Source: Tatumella citrea (lineage in GTDB: Bacteria; Pseudomonadota; Gammaproteobacteria; Enterobacterales; Enterobacteriaceae). Taken from it: 64,000 bases of DNA. Numbering within the stretch: position 1 is the stretch's first letter; each line of letters begins with the position of its first letter. Below the pieces are notes generated by a model. That model was not told where the DNA came from, searched no databases, and saw only the letters and a program-made list of their open reading frames with translations. Made by a program: the position numbers and the translations under genes. Positions 27,566-37,973 of the stretch are shown here, one piece after another. The stretch is taken from positions 2,356,001 through 2,420,000 of the forward strand of contig NZ_CP015579.1 in NCBI RefSeq assembly GCF_002163585.1, written 5' to 3'.

Positions 27566-27581
27566 TTCGTTGCATAACGAA
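27566..27581. promoter_or_regulatory. Operator-like palindrome TTCGTT-GCAT-AACGAA
   Basis: Perfect 6-bp inverted repeats with a 4-base centre that is itself nearly symmetric. It lies 54-69 bases before the ABM start, in the only gap where the ABM-ACT-ArsR promoter can be. Size and place fit an ArsR-type autoregulatory operator. Confidence 0.6.
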
Positions 27582-27597
27582 ATATGGAATATAAGTA

Positions 27598-28758
27598 TCA
27601 CCGGAATCTGCGTTTCTGCCGTCCCGAACTGACCATGCAGCACAGAGCAATCATAAGCCCTGCACCTGAAAGAAGAGCTCCTGCAAGATTCGGTGAAGCA
27701 AGCCCAAAGCCAGCGTCAATGGCCTTCCCTCCAAGTACGACTCCGCCCGCAGCGCCAAGGTTAAATGCTGAAATATTGGCTGCTGACGCCAGTGCAGATG
27801 CACCTTGTGCTTTTTTCATTACATACATCTGCAAAGGAGGAATAGTACCAAATCCAACGGCACCCAGCATAAAGACGTTAACCACTGCCATCCATCGAAT
27901 ATGCAATGTAAAATAAAACAACACCAGTAACGCTACCAGAGATGTTAGCAACACCAGTATAACCGGCTCCGGACGATGATTAGCGAATCTTGCAGAGACC
28001 AGATTTCCAGACACTAATCCAAGGCCATATACCACGAGAATCAGACTCAAATTCGTGGTGCTAAATCCACTGATTTCGGTCATCATCGGCGATATATAGG
28101 CGAAAGAAGCCAGTAAACCACTGAATCCGGTAGCAGTAATTAACAGTGCCAGCCAAACTTCAGCCCGCCGAAATACCGCCAGTTCTCTGCTCAGGCTTTG
28201 CTGACCCGGGGACTGGTCAGGTAATAGCCAAAACAGTCCCGCAAACCCTATACCACCCAACAGAGCGATTACCTGAAATGCAGAACGCCAGCCATAGTGT
28301 TGACCCAGCCAGGTGCCAGCCGGAACCCCCAGAACATTAGCCAGAGTCAGCCCGGTAAACATCAGTGCAATGGCGCTGGCTTGCTTATCTGCGGCAACCA
28401 CACTGGCTGCCACAACAGCACCAATACCAAAAAATGCCCCATGACAGCATGCTGCAAGCACTCTGCCCGCCATCAGCATCTCCAGGTTGCCAGACAGAGA
28501 TGAAATAATATTGCCCGTAATAAACAGCACTAACAGCAACAACAGGGTATGTTTCCTGTTAGCCCGGGCAGACAGCAAAGTGAGCAATGGAGCACTGATA
28601 ACCACCCCCAGCGCATAGCCTGAAGTCATCATTCCGGCACGGGTAATCGAAATCTGCAGATCAGCGGCAATGGTTTGTAATAATCCGGTAGTTACGAATT
28701 CTGCTGTACCAATAGCAAAGGCACTGACGGCCAGTGCGAATAACGACAGAGGCATCAT
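27598..28758 (-). CDS. MFS efflux transporter, DHA1 (AraJ/YdhP-like)
   Basis: A 386-residue twelve-helix drug:H+ antiporter-1 type MFS protein. The helix 1 signature FAIGTAEFVTTGLLQTIA is that of AraJ/YdhP/SotB-like exporters. The helix 2-3 loop is RANRKHTLL, and motif C (GLTLANVLGVPAGTWLGQ) marks it as an exporter. A LysR gene lies directly upstream on the same strand. The ABM gene follows 85 bases downstream. Substrate is unknown. Confidence 0.85.
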   Translation of the reverse strand: MMPLSLFALAVSAFAIGTAEFVTTGLLQTIAADLQISITRAGMMTSGYALGVVISAPLLTLLSARANRKHTLLLLLVLFITGNIISSLSGNLEMLMAGRVLAACCHGAFFGIGAVVAASVVAADKQASAIALMFTGLTLANVLGVPAGTWLGQHYGWRSAFQVIALLGGIGFAGLFWLLPDQSPGQQSLSRELAVFRRAEVWLALLITATGFSGLLASFAYISPMMTEISGFSTTNLSLILVVYGLGLVSGNLVSARFANHRPEPVILVLLTSLVALLVLFYFTLHIRWMAVVNVFMLGAVGFGTIPPLQMYVMKKAQGASALASAANISAFNLGAAGGVVLGGKAIDAGFGLASPNLAGALLSGAGLMIALCCMVSSGRQKRRFR

Positions 28759-28866
28759 ATGATCCTGTAAATATAATGGAGGAACAGATAATGCCTGTAC
28801 GTCAGTATCTTAGCGAACGATGTTCCGGAATATAACCTGTGACAGAATGTCACAATGTTCTGCCAT

Positions 28867-29790
28867 TCAGAGATTTCCGTCATACATTAGTGACAGTTTC
28901 TGACGACAAAAAGTAATCAGAAACTCGGAAAAAACATTGAGTCGTGCAGGCGAACCACGGTAGCTGGTACGAATGAGCCACAAACTACTGACTGATTCTT
29001 GCCATTCGGGTATCAGACGGATCAGTTGACCGCTCTGCAGGTAGTTATTAATGCTCCAGCTTTCTCTCAGCGCAATCCCCTGTCCCTGCAGGGCCCAGGT
29101 TAACAATGTCGTGCCGTCATCAGTCATCAACATTTTTTTCGGCCTGACTGACTGAACTTCGCCGTTTTCCTGGTGTTCCAGTGACCAGAGCGCAGATGGA
29201 TAGCCGGGATAACCAAAAGTCACTGCCGGTAGCCGGGCTAAATCAGTCATATCCAGCGGAACCGCAAAACCTGACAACAAGTCAGGCGCGCACACCACCA
29301 CCCTATGCTGGTCAAAAATTTTTCGGGCAATTAAACGTGAGTCGGTTAGTTCTGCAGAACGGATGGCAATATCGGTAGCGGAGGCATACAGGTCAACGAT
29401 CCTGTCACAACTTTCCAGCGAAAAACTGACTTCAGGATGCATTTTTCTAAACGCATCTATGGCAGGTATCAGAAAGCAATGATTAAAAGTTGACGGACTG
29501 CTGATAGAGATTGAGCCTGACAGACTGTTCAGTCCATGCTCCGCGATCAGCTTCGCCTGATTAAAACTTTCTAAACCGGTTTTGAAATGTTCATAAATCT
29601 CAAGCCCGGCTACGGTGACACGAATTTTTCGGGTACTACGTTCAAATAAAGTAATACACAGTGACTGTTCCAGCCTTTTTATCTGTTTACTGACTGCCCC
29701 GGCCGTAACATTCATGACCCGTGCCGCACCGGTAAAGTCTCCGCATTCCACAACCCGCACAAATGCTTCAATATCATCCAGGTTTTTCAT
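28867..29790 (-). CDS. LysR-type transcriptional regulator
   Basis: A 307-residue LysR protein with HTH at residues ~3-62 (DIEAFVRVVECGDFTGAARVMNVTAGAVSKQIKRLEQ) and a CrgA/YafC-like effector domain (SISSPSTFNHCFLIPAIDAF). It is transcribed in the same direction as the DHA1 exporter and starts 1 kb before it. Such regulators often control an adjacent exporter, but they usually lie divergently, so the link is only moderate. Confidence 0.85.
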   Translation of the reverse strand: MKNLDDIEAFVRVVECGDFTGAARVMNVTAGAVSKQIKRLEQSLCITLFERSTRKIRVTVAGLEIYEHFKTGLESFNQAKLIAEHGLNSLSGSISISSPSTFNHCFLIPAIDAFRKMHPEVSFSLESCDRIVDLYASATDIAIRSAELTDSRLIARKIFDQHRVVVCAPDLLSGFAVPLDMTDLARLPAVTFGYPGYPSALWSLEHQENGEVQSVRPKKMLMTDDGTTLLTWALQGQGIALRESWSINNYLQSGQLIRLIPEWQESVSSLWLIRTSYRGSPARLNVFSEFLITFCRQKLSLMYDGNL

Positions 29791-30235
29791 TGCTTTATCC
29801 CCGTCAATAAGCCAGTTGTAAATTGCTGGTTTTCATCTGAATATCGCAGGATATTCACTGGCTGAATCATTTCCGGAGTACAATACCTCCATGCCACAGG
29901 CACAATCAATATTATGCAGCCAGACTGAATCTGCCACTGGCGGTGAAATTCCCCAAAAAATCACAGAAAATATTTGCCGGTTAAAATACCGGGGCTTTTG
30001 CGCTATTTCCGCAATTTGTCTGTTGTTCGGGAGAAAATACCAGAAACAGGCAGAGTTTATTTGCGATGGAAATTAATGTCTTTTCAGCATAACCAATATT
30101 TATTCTGTGTGGTCTGCCGAATTAAAATCAGAATTTACCGGTAATTCATGAGGTTGAAATATCCTCTTTAATAAGACAGGATGATGCTAAATGTAAATAA
30201 AACCAACAGTGTTTCAGAATCAGACACGGTAAATT
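29791..30235. other. AT-rich intergenic region before the MORN-repeat gene
   Basis: Nothing beyond short spurious frames is seen. The divergent genes on either side need promoters here. No strong ribosome site precedes the MORN gene; ACACGG at about 30225 is weak. Confidence 0.4.
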
Positions 30236-32050
30236 ATGACCCTCAAGCCCGCAATTTATATCCTGTCCGCCGCCCTGTTGTCACCGGTCGCTATGGCAGA
30301 AACCAAAAGTATTAACAGTGAATTTGAGCCGGTAAAACAAGGCGAGGATGCCGCATGGTTACTGGACTGGCCAGTGGCCACCAGCGGAAAATTCACTCTG
30401 CGTTATCCTAATAATCAGCCCTATATTCAGGCAACCTTTAAAGACCTCCATGCCACGGACCTGCTGGCCAGCGATAATATGACCGGCAAATATAAGATGT
30501 TCTACCCTGACGGTAAGCTTAAAAAACAGGGAGAATGGGATCAGGACGGCGATTCGATCGGTATGGAAACCAGCTGGCGTGAAAACGGTAAGCCGGAAGA
30601 AGTCCGACGTTATCCTGAACCAGGCTGGTCTGTGCTCGAAAAAACCTGGTATCAGAATGGACAGCTCAGCTATGAGGGTCTGGGTTTTGACGGAAATAAA
30701 TATCGGCAGTCCAGATACTATTATCCGGACGGCAGGCTGAAGCGCAGTGTGTACCAGAAAACGCAGCAACAGGTTGTCCGGCAATACGAAGATAGTTTCG
30801 ACCAAAATGGCAAACTCGCCACCCGCGTTGAATCCTACGGCACTGACCCACAACTGACTCTGACTTACGGTCCTGATGGCCAGTTACAGGAAAAAGAAAC
30901 CCTGCAGATTGCCGCACATCGCAGCATCAAAGAGTCCTTTGACAGTCATGGCAAACTGACGGGTCTGCAACAAAACCGCACCGATGGGGACTATGCCAAA
31001 GACGGACCACAAATTGATACCTACGATGACCACACCACTTACTCTTCCTGGAGCAACGGCAGGCAGCAGGGAGAGGAAAAAACGGTGCGTGACGGCAGAG
31101 TGATTCGCTACCAGACCTATCGTGATGGAAAAGAGAATGGTCCCGGATTTAGTATTGATGATGATAAAAAACAGGCAGTTTTTTTCAGTTACAAGGCGGG
31201 AGAAATCAGCGACAAAATCTATAGTGTCGGGCTGGACTACCTTAGTTTCGATAGCCAGGGGATGCCAAAAGTTACCCTGCCGTTCCATGCAGAAAAACGG
31301 GAACTACCCGCACCGGGTAACGTCTGGGAATACAGTTCCGACGGAAAACACAGTAGTGTGCTGACACTGGTCAGCAGCGATAATCAGACGGCAACCTGGC
31401 GTGTCGGTGACAGTGAGTTCAAAGAACGACTTAACAGTTACAGCCAGATATTACCTACACAACCTGCGACTGACAGGCAGTTACTTAATTTTCCGCTCAC
31501 CTTAGGCAAAACCTGGCATACCCGCTATCAGATGCCGGTACACGTCAACCGTGGCAACGGGCTATCATGGCAATACACCTATCACGCCAGCGCCGACTCC
31601 AGGATTACCGGTATTGCTAAGTTAACCGTTGCAGGGGGTAGTTTTGATACGGTCATCATCACCCGGCATATTCACTGGAGCAAAACGAACCCACAGTTTT
31701 CCGGCCCCGGGGCGAGCGAGACCCATTGTCAAAGTAAAGAGTGTCGGGTGTCCGGCTATACTTTCGAGACCCTGTGGTATGCCCCGTCTGTAGGTCGTGC
31801 AGTGATGAAAGCTGTAGCTATTAATGGAATGTCAGACGTGTGGGCCAATGATGACCACTCGATATTACAGGATCCAAACGCGCTAATATCCGAACTGACC
31901 TGGTACGGTAAACAAGCCGCTCCGCAGGACCCGGCCTCTGATAGTAAATATGCTCATACGTTACCCGACAGTGCATTTATCCGGGGGTTTCCATTAATGA
32001 TGAATAATACCGCTGAATTCGCGATGATTCACCACCCGGTAATTGAATAA
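30236..32050 (+). CDS. Exported protein with MORN/YwqK-type repeats
   Basis: A 604-residue protein with a clear signal peptide (MTLKPAIYILSAALLSPVAMA). Residues ~70-320 contain about eight units of ~22-24 residues with the core pattern Y/F-x-x-x-G-x-L/P: YPDGKLKKQGEW, RENGKPEE, YQNGQLSYEG, YPDGRLKRS, DQNGKLAT, GPDGQLQEKE, DSHGKLTG and RDGKENGPG. These match MORN/YwqK-like antitoxin repeats. Residues ~340-604 form an unrecognised domain with two cysteines close together (HCQSKECRVSGY), perhaps a disulfide in the periplasm. It stands alone with no operon partner. Repeat family is clear; function is unknown. Confidence 0.75.
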   Translation: MTLKPAIYILSAALLSPVAMAETKSINSEFEPVKQGEDAAWLLDWPVATSGKFTLRYPNNQPYIQATFKDLHATDLLASDNMTGKYKMFYPDGKLKKQGEWDQDGDSIGMETSWRENGKPEEVRRYPEPGWSVLEKTWYQNGQLSYEGLGFDGNKYRQSRYYYPDGRLKRSVYQKTQQQVVRQYEDSFDQNGKLATRVESYGTDPQLTLTYGPDGQLQEKETLQIAAHRSIKESFDSHGKLTGLQQNRTDGDYAKDGPQIDTYDDHTTYSSWSNGRQQGEEKTVRDGRVIRYQTYRDGKENGPGFSIDDDKKQAVFFSYKAGEISDKIYSVGLDYLSFDSQGMPKVTLPFHAEKRELPAPGNVWEYSSDGKHSSVLTLVSSDNQTATWRVGDSEFKERLNSYSQILPTQPATDRQLLNFPLTLGKTWHTRYQMPVHVNRGNGLSWQYTYHASADSRITGIAKLTVAGGSFDTVIITRHIHWSKTNPQFSGPGASETHCQSKECRVSGYTFETLWYAPSVGRAVMKAVAINGMSDVWANDDHSILQDPNALISELTWYGKQAAPQDPASDSKYAHTLPDSAFIRGFPLMMNNTAEFAMIHHPVIE

Positions 32051-32067
32051 ACGGCGGAGAATGTTAT

Positions 32068-32096
32068 ATGCGCTTAGCCTTAGCGGTTAAGCGCAT
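32068..32096. terminator. Bidirectional hairpin between the MORN gene and the nucleoside hydrolase gene
   Basis: ATGCGCTTA (32068-32076) and TAAGCGCAT (32088-32096) form a perfect 9-bp stem between two converging genes. T tracts are weak. Confidence 0.5.
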
Positions 32097-32107
32097 GTTG
32101 GTCTGCC

Positions 32108-33064
32108 TTATACCGAAAGTAATTTTTCAGTCAGTCGCGGAGCCAGTTGCTGGTCGTAGTCCAGTACGACTGTACAGTTAGCATCAGCCTGTGGTGGAAA
32201 ACCGTTATATTTGCCCCGTAAATCGCATATTGTCTGACCTCGTGAAGGGCCGTGGGTGTCATCAATCACTACCCGCACTTTTGGCGCCAGACACCCTTCC
32301 AGTCCCTCAACAGCAAACCAGGCAGCGGCCGGATCATGTAAAGCGCAAGCTTTACGCCCCAGTTTATCTTCATAGAATCTGATATACAGAGTCAGCATTT
32401 CGCCAATGGCTCTGGCGAATGGCCGGTCAGAATCCAAAAGTTGCTGATGATGTTGCTGTTCGAGAACCTGTCGCATGGTGAGATCCAGCGGCACCATCAC
32501 AATATTATCCAGTGCCTGAAATACCTGTGCAGCGGCTTCCGGATCCTCAGCAATATTGGCTTCTGCCACCGGCGAGCGGTTACCTGGTGCATTCGCTGCG
32601 CCCCCCATAATGGTCACCCGGGCTAATAACCCGGGCAGTGCCGGTTCCAGCAGTAATGCCCGGGCCAGATTAGTTAGCGGGCCGGTTGCCAGAATATGCA
32701 GTTCTCCGGGATATTGCCGGGCCAGTGAGACCAGCAACTCTGCGGCACTTTGCGCTTCAGGTTGCCGGGCCGCCGTAGTCAGCTCAACATCCCCGATACC
32801 ATTATTGCCATGAATATGCTGACAACAGCTCACAAAGGTGCCGTATAACGGATCAGGGTTCCCCATTGCTACCGGAATATCACTTACTCCTGCCAGATTA
32901 AGCAGATTCAGTGTATTACGTGCCCCGGAGACCACATCAGTATTACCGCAGACCGTACCAATACCCACGATATCGACTTTTTGTTTTTCGGCCAGCAGAT
33001 AACCGAGCGCCATAGCGTCATCAATGCCGGTATCACAGTCAAAGTAGAGCTTTATCGGTTGCAT
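32108..33064 (-). CDS. Inosine-uridine-type nucleoside hydrolase
   Basis: A 318-residue nucleoside N-ribohydrolase that splits nucleosides to base and ribose. The calcium-site aspartate cluster is intact (FDCDTGIDDAMAL, residues 9-21). NTLNLL at ~50, the ILATGPLTNLARAL segment at ~130 and HDPAAAWF at ~240 carry the remaining active-site residues. AAAGG precedes the start. It follows an MFS gene after 44 bases, and both face a divergent GntR regulator, so uptake and hydrolysis form one module. Base preference cannot be read off. Confidence 0.88.
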   Translation of the reverse strand: MQPIKLYFDCDTGIDDAMALGYLLAEKQKVDIVGIGTVCGNTDVVSGARNTLNLLNLAGVSDIPVAMGNPDPLYGTFVSCCQHIHGNNGIGDVELTTAARQPEAQSAAELLVSLARQYPGELHILATGPLTNLARALLLEPALPGLLARVTIMGGAANAPGNRSPVAEANIAEDPEAAAQVFQALDNIVMVPLDLTMRQVLEQQHHQQLLDSDRPFARAIGEMLTLYIRFYEDKLGRKACALHDPAAAWFAVEGLEGCLAPKVRVVIDDTHGPSRGQTICDLRGKYNGFPPQADANCTVVLDYDQQLAPRLTEKLLSV

Positions 33065-33108
33065 TTTTTACCTTTCATTTTACAGGAGCCCGCGACGACC
33101 AGAGCTGG

Positions 33109-34497
33109 TTAGGCGTCACGCATTTTCAGCATAAAGCCGCTGATCACCGCCAGAGCAGTCAGACCGGTGCTGATCATCAAACCATGGGTGAATCCCTGCA
33201 GGGTGCCACTGCCGATATGGGCGGCAATCAGGCCAATCCCCAGCCCTGCCCCTAAGCCAAAGGATGCGCCATTAACAGCAGTCAGTGATGATGGCGCTTC
33301 TTTGGGTGACAACAGGACACTCAGCCCGCTGATACAGCTTAGCACTACACCATAATAGGTAATGCCCAGCAGGGCTAATCCGACAATCAGCACCGGCTTG
33401 TTCACCGGATTCAGGGTAATGATCACCATCAGGATCAGGCATAGCACCAGACCGGTACGGAAGGTTTTTATCCAGCCGATTTTACCGGCCAGCCAACCGG
33501 CTGGCGGCGCGGAAACAAAGCCCATCAGTGCCGGAGGTGTCAGGAACAATAATGATGACATAGCCGCACTCATCCCCAGCCCGGCATGGGTATCCTGGGA
33601 AATCAGTATGATGGCAAAACCAATAACCGAAAAGACGCCAGCCAGTATCAGTATCGTCGTGGTGATTACCGGCCAGAAATGACGGGTGAAAAAGTGATCG
33701 ATCGGTACCAGCGGAGTCTTCCGGCGTTTTTCAATGGCGCCGAACACCAGAATGGCTGCTACAAACAGTACCAGATACAGCAATGCACTGGCACTAAACC
33801 AGCCGACGGACGATCCTTTATTCAGATACATATTGATAAAAACAATGCTGACTGAAAGCACTGCCGCACCCCACCAGTCCATGCTTCCCCGGGTATCGCC
33901 CGGGATATCTTTCGGCAGCAGTGTGATTACAGCCAGTAATGCCAGCACACACACCGCCAGGGTGATGATAAAAATTGACTGATAACCGTAGTTGTCACTT
34001 AACAATCCTCCGATATAGCCATCAACCCCGCCAACACCGCCGTTAACTGCGGTGATCACCCCGATAGCCGTACCGAATAACCGACGGTTGATTTTCTGAT
34101 GCAGTAGCAAATAGGAGAGCTGGAAAGTAGCACTGCTGGCTCCCTGTAACACTCGTCCCAGCAGCATCGTGTAATAGTCATGAGTGACCGCACTGAGCAG
34201 CGTTCCTGCGCTGCACAACAACATCACCACTATCAGCATCCTGCGCCGTCCGAAGAAATCACTGAACCGGCTGAGTACTACTCCGCAAATCGAACCCGAC
34301 AGGAAAAACAGTGACGACACCTGAGAAATATCAGCCAGGCTAACGTGAATTTGTGCTGCCATCTCAGGTAATGCCGGAGAAATCATCGAGCAGTTAAGCT
34401 GAAATGCCAGTATTGCCAGCATCAGTGCTGCCACCAGCATTGCTGCACTTTTCCCTTCCAGACCACCGGAGTCCGGTGATACCGCCACAGAGTTCAT
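33109..34497 (-). CDS. MFS transporter (DHA2-like) of the nucleoside hydrolase operon
   Basis: A 462-residue MFS protein with roughly 12-14 membrane segments. The helix 1 region FQLNCSMISPALPEMA and the helix 2-3 loop SRFSDFFGRRRML are typical of the DHA group, and GAIEKRRKTPLVPI lies in the central loop. The start at 34497 follows AGGA; the longer frame to 34530 would run into the operator. It is the first gene of the operon with the nucleoside hydrolase and is probably a nucleoside importer or exporter, inferred from that partner. Confidence 0.75.
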   Translation of the reverse strand: MNSVAVSPDSGGLEGKSAAMLVAALMLAILAFQLNCSMISPALPEMAAQIHVSLADISQVSSLFFLSGSICGVVLSRFSDFFGRRRMLIVVMLLCSAGTLLSAVTHDYYTMLLGRVLQGASSATFQLSYLLLHQKINRRLFGTAIGVITAVNGGVGGVDGYIGGLLSDNYGYQSIFIITLAVCVLALLAVITLLPKDIPGDTRGSMDWWGAAVLSVSIVFINMYLNKGSSVGWFSASALLYLVLFVAAILVFGAIEKRRKTPLVPIDHFFTRHFWPVITTTILILAGVFSVIGFAIILISQDTHAGLGMSAAMSSLLFLTPPALMGFVSAPPAGWLAGKIGWIKTFRTGLVLCLILMVIITLNPVNKPVLIVGLALLGITYYGVVLSCISGLSVLLSPKEAPSSLTAVNGASFGLGAGLGIGLIAAHIGSGTLQGFTHGLMISTGLTALAVISGFMLKMRDA

Positions 34498-34531
34498 AAA
34501 ATTTCCTGTCATAGTTGTAATAAACCACATG

Positions 34532-34549
34532 TTATACCTGCTGGTATAA
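34532..34549. promoter_or_regulatory. Operator-like palindrome TTATACC-N4-GGTATAA
   Basis: Perfect 7-bp inverted repeats (34532-34538, 34543-34549) lie in the gap between the divergent MFS and GntR genes. The GGTATAAT half also resembles a -10 element, so binding would block transcription. It is a typical GntR-dimer operator in size. Confidence 0.65.
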
Positions 34550-34627
34550 TATCTTACAAATGGGTTTTACTTATCCGTGCGATGTCCTACTATTTCGCCT
34601 ATTGTCTTGTCCGGAAAACCGCTCAAT

Positions 34628-35413
34628 ATGCCTGATATCACAGATTTTCTCAGTTCCCCGTTACCTGACAGTGCTGGTCAGCCATTACGGGTGATCATTT
34701 ATTCAAGGCTTTCGGAAGCGATTCGCGGTGGCTTATTACCACCCGGATCCATGCTGCCTAAAGAAAGTGAGTTGGGTACGATGCTGGGAGTCAGCCGTAC
34801 CGTGGTGCGGGAAGCTCTGATGTTGCTGGAAGAGGACGGGTTGCTGCTGACCAGGCGAGGAATTGGCCGGTTTGTCAGCAGTGTACTTCCCACTCCAGGG
34901 CTTGAAAATCTGTTACCTCCGGAAAAACTACTCAGCAACAGCCACAGTAAGATCAGCCTGAAACGTATAGATAACCGGCTACAAAAGCCATCAGACCTGA
35001 CTCACGAGTTACTGCATATCAGCAAAAATGACGACAGCTGGTTTTGTGAAAGCCTGGTCTATCGCGACGAAAGCGTGATAGCGCTGGTTCAGGAACATCT
35101 GCCCGCCGGGGAAGCTCTTGACGCGGTAGACCCTCGCATTGCCCGGGCATTGTCGGACCCGCAACAACAGCATCTTTCGGTGCATGCCCTGCTTCTGACA
35201 CTTACAGCTACAGCTCCGGGCCCCGGCTTATGTACTGTGCAGGCAGCAATTCCGGGCACTGATCGCGGTCAGAAACTGGGGATTGACCCAAACGCGCCGG
35301 TCATGGTGCAAACCCAGACATTTATGTACCAGGGTAACCCTTTCTATCTGGCAAAAATCATCATTACTCCGGGCAATCCTTTACGCATCAATCAGCCAGC
35401 CACGGGCCTGTAA
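34628..35413 (+). CDS. GntR-family regulator (HutC/UTRA type)
   Basis: A 261-residue protein. The N-terminal winged HTH (LRVIIYSRLSEAIRGGLLPPGSMLPKESELGTMLGVSRTVVREALMLLEEDGLL) is followed by a UTRA-like effector domain ending in TFMYQGNPFYLAKIII. The start is uncertain: a GTG at 34577 is in frame, but ATG at 34628 gives a normal N-terminus. It is divergent from the MFS/nucleoside hydrolase operon, with a palindrome between, and is likely its repressor. Confidence 0.85.
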   Translation: MPDITDFLSSPLPDSAGQPLRVIIYSRLSEAIRGGLLPPGSMLPKESELGTMLGVSRTVVREALMLLEEDGLLLTRRGIGRFVSSVLPTPGLENLLPPEKLLSNSHSKISLKRIDNRLQKPSDLTHELLHISKNDDSWFCESLVYRDESVIALVQEHLPAGEALDAVDPRIARALSDPQQQHLSVHALLLTLTATAPGPGLCTVQAAIPGTDRGQKLGIDPNAPVMVQTQTFMYQGNPFYLAKIIITPGNPLRINQPATGL

Positions 35414-35482
35414 TCTTTTGCCGGTCAGCCCGCGGAAAGGTCAACGTTTTATACTATCAGGGATGATGAAATCCGGACCGGC

Positions 35483-35520
35483 GTGAGCGGTGAAACCAGC
35501 ACCGCTGCTTCACCGCTCAC
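35483..35520. terminator. Strong hairpin between convergent GntR and katG genes
   Basis: GTGAGCGGTGAA (35483-35494) and TTCACCGCTCAC (35509-35520) form a perfect 12-bp stem with a 14-base loop that can fold further (CAGC/GCTG). It has no long T tract, but the position suits a bidirectional terminator. Confidence 0.55.
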
Positions 35521-35587
35521 CTTCCTCGCCGGTCATACACAGTGGCAGACGGGGAAGAAAATCATCTGATACTCTGTTATGCAGTTA

Positions 35588-37846
<2,259 letters not shown>

Positions 37847-37880
37847 CTATCTGACGGATTCTATCTCTTTGATAGCTATT
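37847..37880 (-). promoter_or_regulatory. Possible OxyR-like site upstream of katG
   Basis: CTATC occurs at 37847 and 37861, GATAG at 37871-37875 and CTAT at 37876, including the dyad CTATC-N5-GATAG. OxyR sites are built of ATAG/CTAT elements at about 10-base spacing. The spacing here is imperfect, so this is tentative. It lies 58-91 bases before the katG start. Confidence 0.3.
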
Positions 37881-37935
37881 ACCTTACCAGCCTGGTGCAA
37901 ATAAGCCGGAGGTTGACGGGGAGAATTGAAACAGC

Positions 37936-37961
37936 GTGTCCCGGGCAAACGCCGGGAGCAC
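37936..37961 (-). terminator. Hairpin after the cyanophycin operon
   Basis: GTGTCCCGG (37936-37944) pairs with CCGGGAGCAC (37952-37961) with one bulge, 13 bases past the last stop. On the minus strand only GTTTC follows, so termination may be weak. Confidence 0.5.
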
Positions 37962-37973
37962 GCATTGGCAGGA

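Noticed and set aside
29891..30076. 61-residue frame before the MORN gene
   Set aside because: No initiation signal or family match; probably chance.
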